Below are positions 35,586 to 44,384 of a DNA stretch of 64,000 nucleotides, one piece after another. The DNA is from CAMPKL01 sp963817465. GTDB lineage: Bacteria; Acidobacteriota; Terriglobia; Bryobacterales; UBA6623. Location of the stretch: assembly GCA_963817465.1 (NCBI GenBank), contig CAWFOP010000019.1:1-64000 (forward strand), written 5' to 3'. A program made the position numbers and the translations under genes. The notes beneath the pieces are model-generated. The model saw only the letters and a list, made by a program, of their open reading frames with translations. It had not been told where the DNA came from and made no database searches. Within the stretch, counting starts at the first letter, position 1; the number at the start of each line of letters is the position of its first letter.

Positions 35586-37025
35586 TCAGTAGTCGAGGCC
35601 GTTCACGCTGTTCACGACGGAAAGCAGCCAGTTTTCGAGGCCCAGCCGCAGCTCGGCCGTCTTGTCGGGATCAGCGGCCGCCAGGTCCTTCTCTTCGTTG
35701 GGGTCCGCCGCGAGATCGTACAATTCCCACCGCACGCCGCCCGCTTCGTCCTCGATGCGGTGCAGCTTCCAGTCGCCGTCGATCCAGGCGGAATGGCCGG
35801 GAAACTTGTCGGTCGAAAACGGCGGCTTTGGCAGCTCGGCGGAGCGCAGGCTCGGCCCGTCCGCGGCCAAGTCCTCGCCTTTCGCTTGAGCGTCGAGCAG
35901 CTCGCCCATCCATTGGTCCGAAGGTGTGCTGATGCCCGGCCGCGGGTAGTCCCAAAAGCCCATCGGCGCGGGTCTTTCAGTCATGCCGCCTGCGATCACC
36001 GGCAGCAAGCTCAGGCCGTCGAGCGGCGGCTGCTGCGGAACCTCGACGGCGACGATGTCGAGCAGCGTCGGGTAGATGTCCGAGGTGTTGGCCCGCACGT
36101 CGGTCGAGCGGGGCGCGGGGATTCGCGCGGGCCACTCGAGGATGGCCGGCACGAGCAGGCCGCCCTCGTAGATCTCGCTCTTGAAGCCGCGATGGCCGCC
36201 GGTGGAGCCGACGCCCGGCAGCGCGCCGTTGTCGCTGTTGTACCAGAGGATCGTGTTCTGGCGGATGCCGAGGTCGGTCAGGGCGTCGCGCAGCTTGCCG
36301 AACGCGCGGTCCATACCGGTGATCTCGCCGTAGAAGTTTTGCAATTGTTCGGACTCGTCCGGGTAGAGCGCCTTGTCTTCGTCCGCGGCTTGGTGAGGCC
36401 CGTGCGGAGAACCGAACCAGACGACGGCGAAGAACGGCTGCCGGCCGCCGGCTTTCTCGCCGATCCAGTCGAGCGCGGCGTTGACGGTCACCATCGAGCT
36501 TTCGCCGGCCATTTGAACCGCCTCGCCGCGATGGCTCAGGATCGGGTCGTTGTCGAAAAAGTTCGGCGCGCTGAGCCACTCGTCGAAACCGTTGTGGCCG
36601 GGGTTGACCGGGCTCCCGCGGCGCACCGAGCCCAGATGCCACTTGCCGAAATGGGCTGTCGCGTAGCCGGCGGCGCGGAGCGCTTCGGCGATAGTCGTCT
36701 CTTGCGGCCGAATCGGCCAACCCCACTTGAACACGCCCGAGCGGTTGGGGTGCCGGCCGGTCATGACGCTTGCGCGAGTCGGCGAGCACACCGGAGCGGC
36801 GGCGTAGAAACGGTCGAAGCGCAAGCCGGTCGCCGCCGCTTTGTCGAAGTTCGGCGTGATCAGCTTGGGATGGCCGTTGTAGGCCATGTCGCCCCAGCCT
36901 TGGTCGTCGGCCATCACGAGGACGATGTTGGGCCTGGGACTTGGAGCCGCGGCCTGTTCGGGCGCTCGCGAGCAGCCAGGCGCGAGGATCAAGGCAAAGG
37001 CGACGAACAGTGCAGCTTGCCGCAT
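35586..37025 (-). CDS. Sulfatase (formylglycine-dependent arylsulfatase), lipoprotein
   Basis: This 479-residue enzyme starts at the ATG whose complement is 37023-37025: MRQAALFVAFALILAPGCSR, a lipobox signal. A much longer frame continuing to 37988 is rejected because it runs through the divergent SDR gene. The alkaline-phosphatase fold begins RPNIVLVMADDQGWGDMAYN. The C-x-P-x-R modification site for formylglycine is AAPVCSPTRASVMTGRHPNR (around residue 80), so a maturase is needed elsewhere in the genome. Other markers are HFGKWHLGSV, WFGSPHGPHQAADEDKALYP and NTILWYNSDNGALPG. It probably desulfates a glycan or aryl sulfate outside the cytoplasm. Confidence 0.93.
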   Translation of the reverse strand: MRQAALFVAFALILAPGCSRAPEQAAAPSPRPNIVLVMADDQGWGDMAYNGHPKLITPNFDKAAATGLRFDRFYAAAPVCSPTRASVMTGRHPNRSGVFKWGWPIRPQETTIAEALRAAGYATAHFGKWHLGSVRRGSPVNPGHNGFDEWLSAPNFFDNDPILSHRGEAVQMAGESSMVTVNAALDWIGEKAGGRQPFFAVVWFGSPHGPHQAADEDKALYPDESEQLQNFYGEITGMDRAFGKLRDALTDLGIRQNTILWYNSDNGALPGVGSTGGHRGFKSEIYEGGLLVPAILEWPARIPAPRSTDVRANTSDIYPTLLDIVAVEVPQQPPLDGLSLLPVIAGGMTERPAPMGFWDYPRPGISTPSDQWMGELLDAQAKGEDLAADGPSLRSAELPKPPFSTDKFPGHSAWIDGDWKLHRIEDEAGGVRWELYDLAADPNEEKDLAAADPDKTAELRLGLENWLLSVVNSVNGLDY

Positions 37026-37170
37026 TGACCTGAAAGTATACGCGGCTGCGCGGCGCCTCGAACAAGTCGAGGGGTCGCCGTTGATTCGCGCCAGTTCGCC
37101 GCGAGCCGGTCCAGGGCGACTCTTCGAGCAATCGAAAGCGTTGAGGGGGATGTTCGCTGGACTTTTGGGA

Positions 37171-37190
37171 CGCGCCCTCTCACGGGCGCG
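37171..37190. other. Perfect GC-rich hairpin in the divergent intergenic region
   Basis: CGCGCCC and GGGCGCG (7-bp perfect stem, loop TCTCAC) lie between the sulfatase and SDR genes, which diverge. There is no T-run on either side, so a terminator is unlikely. An operator or cruciform is possible; no function can be assigned. Downstream, TATAGT at 37257-37262 is a possible -10 box only ten bases before the SDR start. Confidence 0.3.
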
Positions 37191-37271
37191 GTCTATTTGC
37201 TGGCCGTTTTCGCGGTTGCCGTTGGCGGCGGCTCGCCGCTCACTTCTAGCCATTGGTATAGTCTCCTTCTC

Positions 37272-38045
37272 ATGTCCGCTGATCTGACCGGAAAGTCCGC
37301 GCTCATCACCGGCGCCAGTTCGGGCATCGGCAAGGGCATCGCGCTCGAGCTGGCTCGCCGCGGCTGCGATGTCGCCGTCAACCACTACAACGACGAACAA
37401 GGCGCGCAAGAAACCGGCGACGAGATTCGTCGCAGCGGGCGGCGCACGGTGATCGTCGGCGGTCACGTGGGCCGTTCTAAGGACGTCGATCGCATGCTCG
37501 GCGAAACGCTGAACGCCTTCGGGCGGCTGCACATCCTGGTCAACAACGCCGGCGTTCAAACCTGGAAGCGGTTGCTCGAGCTCGAAGAGGCCGAATGGGA
37601 CCGCGTGATCGAGACGAACCTCAAGGGCACGTTCCTGTGTACGCAGAGAGCCGGCCGCCACATGGCCGAGCACAACTGGGGCCGCATCATCAATATCGGA
37701 TCCGGATGCAACAAGGTGGCCTTCCCGCGGCTGGTGAACTATACCGCCAGCAAGGGCGGCATCGAGATGTTCACCAAGGTGTCGGCCTGCGAGCTGGGGC
37801 CGCACGGCATCACGGTGAACTGCGTCGCGCCGGGGGCCATCGAGGTCGAGCGCACCAAGGAAGAAGCCCCGGATTTCGCCGGGACCTGGGCGCCGCTCAC
37901 GCCGATGCGTCGCATCGGCAAGCCCGCCGACGTCGCCTCCGCGGTCTGCTATCTGGCGACCGACGAGGCGGAGTTCGTCAACGGCCAAACGCTTTGGGTC
38001 GACGGCGGTCTGTTCGCGAAAGGTCCCTGGCCGTACGAGAATTGA
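37272..38045 (+). CDS. Short-chain dehydrogenase/reductase (SDR)
   Basis: This 257-residue NAD(P)-dependent oxidoreductase starts at ATG 37272: MSADLTGKSALITGASSGIG, with the TGxxxGIG nucleotide loop around residue 13. Other conserved parts are LHILVNNAGVQTWKRLLELE (NNAG), INIGSGCNKVAFPRLVNYTA (catalytic Ser in IGSG), YTASKGGIEMFTK (YxxxK around residue 157) and GPHGITVNCVAPGAIEVERT. The end GQTLWVDGGLFA is the standard SDR C-terminus. The length is classical. No ribosome-binding site is obvious. It is probably a sugar or steroid-type oxidoreductase, with unknown substrate. It is divergent to the sulfatase. Confidence 0.9.
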   Translation: MSADLTGKSALITGASSGIGKGIALELARRGCDVAVNHYNDEQGAQETGDEIRRSGRRTVIVGGHVGRSKDVDRMLGETLNAFGRLHILVNNAGVQTWKRLLELEEAEWDRVIETNLKGTFLCTQRAGRHMAEHNWGRIINIGSGCNKVAFPRLVNYTASKGGIEMFTKVSACELGPHGITVNCVAPGAIEVERTKEEAPDFAGTWAPLTPMRRIGKPADVASAVCYLATDEAEFVNGQTLWVDGGLFAKGPWPYEN

Positions 38046-38127
38046 TCAGAATTGATCGATGGGGCGGCCTTCAGCAAAACGCTCTGAAGACGCGGCCGTC
38101 GTGTACTTTGCCTGCGGTGAAAATTTG

Positions 38128-38964
38128 ATGTACTGGCGAAAACTCTCGCGGAACCCCTCGTCGCTCTCGGACGCCCGGCTGCAACTGCATCACGCGGCGC
38201 AACTCGTTTCAGGCGTCGGCCGGTCCTTTCTCGAAGCGCGTCCCGACGACAGCCACACGGCGATGACGTGGTCGCAGCGGGACGGCGCGCTCGTCGGCAA
38301 AGCGCTCGACGGTTGGCGGGCGTCGCTCGCCTTCGGGCCGGCGGAGTTGCGCTTGTCAGACCAAGACGGAGAGCGCTCCGGATTCGCTCTGGCCTCGGCG
38401 ACGCTCAAAGAGGCGGAACAATGGCTCCTCACGGAGTTGAGCGCGCGAACCGGGCGCGCGCTCGGCGACTCTTTGAAGCCGTTGCATTACGAGATCCCGG
38501 ACCATGCCGTCGGCCGAGGCGGGACGTTCTCGGAACCCGATTCCGCCTTCGTTGAGCTCGAGTCGTGGTATTCAGACGCCCAATCGCTGCTCGAGCAGAT
38601 CAACGTGCAGGAGCCGAATACGACGGCGATCTCTTGTTGGCCGCACCACTTCGACATCGCGCTGCTGATCGAGCTCGACCGCGGCAGAGCAGTTGAGCAG
38701 CCGCGCACGATCGGCGTCGGCATGAGCCCGGGCGACGAAACCTACGACCAGCCGTATCTGTACGTCGGTCCTTACCCGCGGCCGGCGAGTTCCGCCCTGC
38801 CGTATTTGACCGACGGACATTGGCGGACCGAGGGCGCCTTCAACGCGGTGCTGCTGGGGCGAGATGTCGTCGCCGAGGACGCCGGCGCGGATCGGGCCGA
38901 CCTGTCTCTCGCGTTTCTGCAAGAGGCGGTCGCCGCGTCGAAGGAAATGCTGGAAGAGAGCTGA
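38128..38964 (+). CDS. Protein of an unnamed conserved family
   Basis: The product of about 278 residues opens MYWRKLSRNPSSLSDARLQL, with HHAAQLVSGVGRSFLEARPD. Later conserved-looking blocks are AISCWPHHFDIALLIELDRG, IGVGMSPGDETYDQPYLYVG and a C-terminal FLQEAVAASKEMLEES. The frame extends to an ATG at 38059; I prefer 38128 because a GGTGA element precedes it and it follows the SDR more naturally. I have a sense of similar proteins with a 'WPHHFD...GxGxSPGD' pattern in cyanobacteria and Acidobacteriota, but none has a named function known to me. No membrane segment is present. It follows the SDR gene by about 80 bp and precedes the dihydroorotase by 53. Confidence 0.6.
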   Translation: MYWRKLSRNPSSLSDARLQLHHAAQLVSGVGRSFLEARPDDSHTAMTWSQRDGALVGKALDGWRASLAFGPAELRLSDQDGERSGFALASATLKEAEQWLLTELSARTGRALGDSLKPLHYEIPDHAVGRGGTFSEPDSAFVELESWYSDAQSLLEQINVQEPNTTAISCWPHHFDIALLIELDRGRAVEQPRTIGVGMSPGDETYDQPYLYVGPYPRPASSALPYLTDGHWRTEGAFNAVLLGRDVVAEDAGADRADLSLAFLQEAVAASKEMLEES

Positions 38965-39017
38965 GCCGGGGCGGCGGTCTCGAACTGGGGCCGCGCGGCA
39001 TGGTCCAATAAGCGGCA

Positions 39018-40355
39018 ATGAGCTTTGATTTGATATTGCGCGGCGGGACGTGCGTGACGCCCGCCGGCGTGGTGAAGACTGATGTCGGCGTCCGCGGCGG
39101 CCGTATCGCAGAGATCGGCGACCTCGGCGCGGCCGATGCGGGCGAGACCTTTGACGCTTCCGGTTTGACGCTGCTGCCGGGCGTCATCGATTCGCAGGTC
39201 CACTTCCGCGAGCCGGGCCTGGAGCACAAGGAAGACCTCGAAACAGGGACCAAAGGCGCGGCCTTGGGCGGAGTGACGGCGATCTTCGAGATGCCCAACA
39301 CAAAGCCCGCGACGACGACCCGCGAGGCTCTCGAAGACAAGCTCGCCAGGGCGAAAGGGCGCGCCTGGTGCGACCATGCCTTTTTCGTCGGCGCGACCGC
39401 CGAAAACGCGACCCAGCTTGCCGTTTTGGAGCGCCTGCCCGGCTGCGCGGGCGTGAAGATCTTCATGGGCAGCTCGACCGGCGATCTGCTGCTCGCGGCG
39501 AGTCGGGACGTTCTCCGTGCGCTCGAGAACGGGTTTCGCCGCGTGTCGGTGCATAGCGAAGACGAAGAGCGCCTGCGCGAACGCTTCAAGCTGGTCGAGG
39601 GCGGCGCGGAGGTCGCCATGCACCATGTGTGGCGCGACGCCGAGGCTGCGATCAAAAATACGAAACGCTTGATCGAGCTGGCGCACCGGGCCGGCCGCCG
39701 CGTCCACGTGCTCCACATTACGACCGCCGAGGAGATCGAATTTCTGGCCGAGCACAAGGATGTTGCGACGGTCGAGGTGACGCCCCAGCATCTGACGCTG
39801 TCCGCGCCGGATTGCTACGAGCGGCTGGGCAGCCTGGCGCAGATGAATCCGCCGATTCGCGAGGAGCGCCATCGGCTGGGCTTGTGGCGCGGCGTCGCGC
39901 AGGGCATCGTCGACGTGCTGGGCTCCGATCACGCGCCGCATACGCTCGAAGAGAAGCAGCGCCCTTACCCGCAGTCGCCGTCGGGGTTGACCGGCGTGCA
40001 GACCTTGTTGCCGCTCATGCTGGACCACGTCAACGCCGGCCGCTTGAGCTTGGAGCGGCTGGTCGACCTGTCGAGCGCGGGTCCGGCGCGGATTTTCGCC
40101 ATCGCGCGAAAGGGCCGCATCGCGGTCGGCTACGACGCCGATTTCGCCGTCGTCGACATGCGGGCGCGGCGCACGATCACGCACGATTGGATCGGCAGCC
40201 GCGCCGGGTGGACGCCCTACGACGGCCGCGAGGTCACGGGCTGGCCGGTCGCGACGGTGCTTCGCGGCCGCTTCGTGGTGCGCGACGGCGAGTTGCAGGG
40301 AGCGCCCGCGGGAGAGCCGGTGGTGTTCCAGGAAGCGTTGAAGTCCGGCCTGTAA
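39018..40355 (+). CDS. pyrC: Dihydroorotase (class I, PyrC/AllB type)
   Basis: This 445-residue zinc hydrolase cyclises carbamoyl-aspartate to dihydroorotate. HxH is in PGVIDSQVHFREPGLEHKED, the carbamylated Lys is in CAGVKIFMGSSTGDLLLAAS (around residue 147), and the His ligands are in RRVSVHSEDEERLRERF and RVHVLHITTAEEIEFL. The Asp/His turn is in DVLGSDHAPHTLEEKQRPYP. The C-terminal part (GRIAVGYDADFAVVDMRARR) is the amidohydrolase closing domain. Allantoinase is the main alternative within this group; the HFREPG motif and absence of purine-catabolism neighbours favour dihydroorotase. The OPRT gene is 21 kb away, so the pathway genes are scattered. Confidence 0.85.
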   Translation: MSFDLILRGGTCVTPAGVVKTDVGVRGGRIAEIGDLGAADAGETFDASGLTLLPGVIDSQVHFREPGLEHKEDLETGTKGAALGGVTAIFEMPNTKPATTTREALEDKLARAKGRAWCDHAFFVGATAENATQLAVLERLPGCAGVKIFMGSSTGDLLLAASRDVLRALENGFRRVSVHSEDEERLRERFKLVEGGAEVAMHHVWRDAEAAIKNTKRLIELAHRAGRRVHVLHITTAEEIEFLAEHKDVATVEVTPQHLTLSAPDCYERLGSLAQMNPPIREERHRLGLWRGVAQGIVDVLGSDHAPHTLEEKQRPYPQSPSGLTGVQTLLPLMLDHVNAGRLSLERLVDLSSAGPARIFAIARKGRIAVGYDADFAVVDMRARRTITHDWIGSRAGWTPYDGREVTGWPVATVLRGRFVVRDGELQGAPAGEPVVFQEALKSGL

Positions 40356-40359
40356 CTCA

Positions 40360-42418
40360 CTACTCTATAACGATTTCGGCGAAGTTGGCGATCTGCGAGA
40401 ACTCGCTCAACAGTTGCGCCAGGAACGTCAGGCGGTTCTCGCGGACGTTTTCGTCCGCGGCCATCACGAGAACGTCGTCGAAGAATTTGTCGACCTGCGG
40501 ACGCAGCGATGCGATCTGTTCGAGGGCCGCCGTGTAGCTGGACTCTGAAGCCAGTGACACGCGCAGCCTTTCGTAGGCGTCGTAGAGCGTCTTCTCCGAA
40601 CCCGCCTCGAGCAGCGCCGGGTCGAGCGACTTGGCGGCGTAGACTTCGACGCCGCCGGCCTTTTCGAGGATGTTGCGAATGCGCTTGAAGCTGACCGCCA
40701 GCGGCGCGAAGTCCGCGGTGGGTCGAACTTTGGCGATGGCCTCGCAGCGGGCCGCCGCGTCGACCGGCTCCGCATCGGAGGCGGCCAGGACGGCGTTGAT
40801 CTCGTCGTACTGGAAGTCGGCGTCGTGGGTGAGGTAGTAGCGCAGGCGGTCGACGAAGAACTCGCGCAACTCGGCGCGATGGTCGCCCGCCGCGGCCATT
40901 TGGCAAAGCTGGTCGATGGAGAGCCGCAGCCCGCCCTTGATCAGGATCTGGATGACGCCGTAAGCGGCGCGGCGCAGGGCGAACGGGTCTTTCGAGCCGG
41001 TGGGCGTCATGCCCAGGCTGAACAGGCCGCCCAGCGTGTGGAGCTTGTCGGCGACGGCGACCAGGCGGCCCGCCGGGCTCCGCGGGATGTCGTCTCCGGC
41101 GCCGGCCGGCTTGTAGTGATCGTAGATCGCGTCGGCGACGTCTTGCGGCTCGCCTTGGTGCGCGGCGTAGAGGCCGCCCATCACGCCTTGCAGCTCGGGG
41201 AACTCCCCGACCATCTCGGTCGTCAGGTCGCACTTGGCAAGCAGCGCGGCGCGCTCGGCGGCCTTGCGGACGGCGGGAGCAAGACCGGCGGCGTCGGCGA
41301 GCTGTTGCGCGATCGAGACCATGCGCTCGGTCTTGTCGTGATAGCTGCCGAGCTTGGCCTGGAAAGTGACGGCTTTGAGGTCGTCGACGCGGTCGGTCAG
41401 CTTCTTCGACTGATCGACGCCCCAGAAGAATTGGGCGTCGTTGAAGCGGGCGCGCAGCACGCGCTCGTGGCCGCGGCGAATCTCGCCGTCGGGATCGCCG
41501 TCAAGGTTGGCGACGGCGAGGAAGCTGTTGGTGAGCTTGCCGGTTTCGGCGTCGGCGACGGCGAAGTACTTCTGGTGCACCAGCATGACCGTCTCGAGCA
41601 CCTCGTCGGGCAACTCGAGATAGCGCGACTCGAATTGGCCGCGGATCACGGTCGGGTACTCGGTCAGATAGGTCAGCGTGTCGAGCAGCTTCTCGTTGCT
41701 GCGGACACGCTCGCCTCCCTCGTCCGGGAACAGCGTCCGGGCGCCGTCGACGATGCGCTTGCGGCGTTCGGCGGCGGCGAGGACGACATAGCCTTCTCGC
41801 AGCTTCGCCTCGTAGTCGGCGGCGTCGCGGACCTCGACGCCGGCCGTGCCGAGGCGGCGGTGGCCGTTGGTCTTGGCGCCGCTCGAGACCCCGGCGATCT
41901 CGAAGGGCAGCACCTGGCCGTCGAGCAGGGCGACGAGCCAGCGGATGGGGCGGATGAAGCGCGGCTGGCGCTCCGCCGTCCAGTACATCGTCTTCGGGAA
42001 GTAGATGCCGGTGATGATGCCGGGCAGAGCTTCGGCGAGGATGTCGGCGGTCGGACGGCCCTTGACCGCGCGCTCGATGAAGAGTTTGTTGTCGTCGCCG
42101 ACGCCGATTTGGTCGACGGCGACGCCGGCGCGCTTGGCGAACCCTTCGGCCGCCTTGGTGGGCTTGCCTTGCAGCGTCGAAGGCGATATTCTTGGGCGGG
42201 CCGCTGAGACGCTCTTGCTTATCGGCTTGCCCCGGCGCGAGACCCTCGGCGATGAGCGTGAGGCGGCGCGGCGTGGCCGCGGTGCGGCAGGTGACGCCGT
42301 CGGCGAGAGCGGCGTCGGCGAGGGTCGCGACGAAGCGCTTCTCGAGGTCGGCGAGAGCGCCGACGATCATCCAATCGGGTATTTCTTCGGTTCCGATTTC
42401 GAGGAGGAATTCGCTCAT
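40360..42418 (-). pseudogene. glyS: Glycyl-tRNA synthetase beta subunit, one frameshift
   Basis: GlyS supplies tRNA binding and editing-type functions to the alpha2-beta2 glycyl-tRNA synthetase. ATG 42416-42418 overlaps the glyQ stop (ATGA) and opens MSEFLLEIGTEEIPDWMIVG, reaching ...SGPPKNIAFDA. An extra base at about 42172 shifts the frame. Without it the protein continues QGKPTKAAEGFAKRAGVAVD and KMYWTAERQPRFIRPIRWLV-like (residues TMYWTAERQPRFIRPIRW), and runs to 40360 with EMVGEFPELQGVMGGLYAAH. The corrected length of about 685 residues is normal. The gene is essential in organisms with this enzyme type, so the shift is very likely a sequence or assembly error. Confidence 0.88.
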
Positions 42419-43344
42419 TGGGCGACCTCCGGGCTCGTTGGGGCGTTCGCTCCCTTACGGTCGCGGCTCTGTTGCTGCATCCAGGCCTGCGCGACTCCGA
42501 CGGCCAAATTTCTGACGCGTTGGATGACGCCCACGCGCTCGGTCACGCTGATGGCGCCGCGTGCGTCGAGGATGTTGAACAGGTGCGAGCACTTGAGCAC
42601 CTGATCGTGGGCCGCCAGCAGCGGGAAGCGCGCGATGTCGGCGTCGTCCTCGAGGCCGCCGAACAGGTCGATCAGCCGCCGGCATTCGCCCTCATGCAGC
42701 GCGAACTCCTTCCAAACCATGTCGACGTCGGCGATTTCGAAGTTGTAGACCGAGTACTGGCGTTCGTCGGCGAAGCGCACGTCGCGATAGGTCCAACGGT
42801 CATTCCACTGGATGTCGTAGACCGAGTCGACGTTTTGAATGAACGCCGTCAGCCGTTCGAGGCCGTAGGTCAGCTCCGCCGGGACGAGGTCGAGGTCGAT
42901 GCCGCCGCACTGCTGGAAGTAGGTGAACTGCGTGATCTCGAGGCCGTCGAGCATCACTTGCCAGCCGACTCCCCAGGCGCCCAGCGTGGGCGATTCCCAG
43001 TTGTCCTCTTCGAGCTTGAAGTCGTGCTTGGTGAGGTCGATGCCGATCGCTTCGAGGCTCTGCATGTAGAGCTCGATCACGTCTTCAGGCGCGGGCTTCA
43101 GGATGACCTGAAGCTGCATGTGTTTGTAGAGCCGGTTCGGGTTGTCGCCGTAGCGGCCGTCGGCGGGGCGCCGGCTCGGCTGCACGTAAACGACCTTGTA
43201 CGGGTTCGGCCCCAGCACGCGGAGAAACGTTTCCGGGCACATCGTACCGGCCCCGACTTCGACGTCGAGGGGCTCAGTGACGACGCACCCGCGGTCGGCC
43301 CAAAAACGCTTGAGCCGGAGAATGATGTCCTGGTAAGTCTGCAT
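42415..43344 (-). CDS. glyQ: Glycyl-tRNA synthetase alpha subunit
   Basis: This class II aminoacyl-tRNA synthetase subunit activates glycine. The start MQTYQDIILRLKRFWADRGC and the signature blocks MCPETFLRVLGPNPYKVVYV, QPSRRPADGRYGDNPNRLYK, TLGAWGVGWQVMLDGLEITQ and FTYFQQCGGIDLDLVPAELT (class II motif 3 region) are near-invariant. Length is 309 residues, slightly longer than usual: after QAWMQQQ there is a 20-residue tail (SRDRKGANAPTSPEVAQ) encoded by a dispersed repeat (42451-42469). It overlaps glyS by four bases. Transcription comes from upstream of 43344; recO lies 100 bp further upstream on the same strand. Confidence 0.95.
   Translation of the reverse strand: MQTYQDIILRLKRFWADRGCVVTEPLDVEVGAGTMCPETFLRVLGPNPYKVVYVQPSRRPADGRYGDNPNRLYKHMQLQVILKPAPEDVIELYMQSLEAIGIDLTKHDFKLEEDNWESPTLGAWGVGWQVMLDGLEITQFTYFQQCGGIDLDLVPAELTYGLERLTAFIQNVDSVYDIQWNDRWTYRDVRFADERQYSVYNFEIADVDMVWKEFALHEGECRRLIDLFGGLEDDADIARFPLLAAHDQVLKCSHLFNILDARGAISVTERVGVIQRVRNLAVGVAQAWMQQQSRDRKGANAPTSPEVAQ
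42451..42469 (-). repeat. Dispersed 'gagccgcgaccgtaaggga' repeat inside the 3' end of glyQ
   Basis: Read on the minus strand, this is the core of a repeat that also occurs at 48668-48690 (gagccctgaccgtagggg), and in a related form at 48382-48404, 62034-62052 and 63972-63994. Translated, it gives SRDRKGA, so it supplies part of the unusual C-terminal tail of GlyQ. Confidence 0.55.
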
Positions 43345-43445
43345 CCGACGAGGGAGTTTGGCGGGTTGGAAACCTCCAGGCTAGCAGTTTTTCTCAGGGA
43401 CAAGGAGCGCGGGACAGGGGACAAGATGCGTTGTCCGCCGACCGG

Positions 43446-44225
43446 TCAGGCCGCGGCATCGGTCAGCAGGCGTAGGGTTTTGAGGCGCTTTTCGAAGTGG
43501 GCTTCCAGGCGTTGGTTGAGGAAGCGCCGGAGATCGGCGGCCGTTGATTCGGTCCAGGGGTGAGCCTCCAATTTATCCAACGGATTGCGGAGCATTTCTC
43601 TTGCCAGCTCCCGCGATTGCGGGCTGAGCGGCCAGGACTCGGCCGATTTGACCTCTTCCGACAGCAGTCCGTCGTGCATGCGGTCGAACCAGGCGGGTTG
43701 GTCGGGCGCCAGATGCTCACCCGTTTCGAGGCACACGTCCAGCGGCGGCAGCCATCCGCCCAGGCGCACCGACCACAAGGCGAAGTAGGTAAGCGCGGGC
43801 CAGAGCCCGCCGGGAGCGTCGCCGTTCGACGGTCGGCGGATGCGGTCCGCGACGGCGTCGACGCTCAGCTTGAGCAGGCGGAAATAGGCGTCGTTGGGCT
43901 CGTGTTCGGGGAGCATGTCTTCGGCGACCTCGGCGATGTAGTCGAGGGCGACGCTCGCGGGGAAATCGGCCTGCATCGTGACGGGAGGACTGAGCAGCTC
44001 GCCGCGGTCGACGCGCACGAGCTCGAGCGTCTGCTTCTCGAAGTAGCTGATTCGCGAATGCGAGAGCCGCTCGAGGGACGCGCCGAAGCGGCTCTTGGGA
44101 CGCCGCACCCCGCGGGCGATGCCGCGCAGCTTGCCGCGATCGCGAGAAAAGAAACTGACGATGAGGTCGGCCTCGCGGTAGGGGTAGGTGCGCAGGACGA
44201 GCGCTTCGCTTTCGCGGGCGGGCAT
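43446..44225 (-). CDS. recO: DNA repair protein RecO
   Basis: This 259-residue cytoplasmic protein works with RecR to load RecA onto SSB-coated DNA. The N-terminal OB fold is ESEALVLRTYPYREADLIVS followed by FFSRDRGKLRGIARGVRRPK, the RecO hallmark. The helical C-terminal domain includes ALDYIAEVAEDMLPEHEPND and AYFRLLKLSVDAVADRIRRP. The zinc-binding Cys pairs of some RecO proteins are reduced here to one Cys (DVCLETGEHL). The start MPAR is at 44225. Transcribed toward glyQ with a 100-bp gap, it may share its transcript. Confidence 0.88.
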   Translation of the reverse strand: MPARESEALVLRTYPYREADLIVSFFSRDRGKLRGIARGVRRPKSRFGASLERLSHSRISYFEKQTLELVRVDRGELLSPPVTMQADFPASVALDYIAEVAEDMLPEHEPNDAYFRLLKLSVDAVADRIRRPSNGDAPGGLWPALTYFALWSVRLGGWLPPLDVCLETGEHLAPDQPAWFDRMHDGLLSEEVKSAESWPLSPQSRELAREMLRNPLDKLEAHPWTESTAADLRRFLNQRLEAHFEKRLKTLRLLTDAAA

Positions 44226-44384
44226 CGGCGGCCCAGAACGGGTACCGGTTCAGAATATCACGCGGCGTCGGCCTCACGGATGCGGCCCTCAACTGCCTGC
44301 CGTATTCCGGCGAGATCTAAGGTAAGCCTCTGATCGCAAAGGCGCTTCGGTCGGGTGTTAGCTGGGTAAAGCCCGTTTCAATTA

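Noticed and set aside
35505..37028. Plus-strand frame of 507 codons opposite the sulfatase
   Set aside because: The sense strand has the formylglycine motif CSPTR and the lipobox; the antisense product has no recognisable feature.
37026..37988. N-terminal extension of the sulfatase frame
   Set aside because: It would run through the divergent SDR gene, and the internal ATG with lipobox signal is a much better start.
40825..42207. Plus-strand frame opposite glyS
   Set aside because: Antisense to a highly conserved synthetase; no domain.
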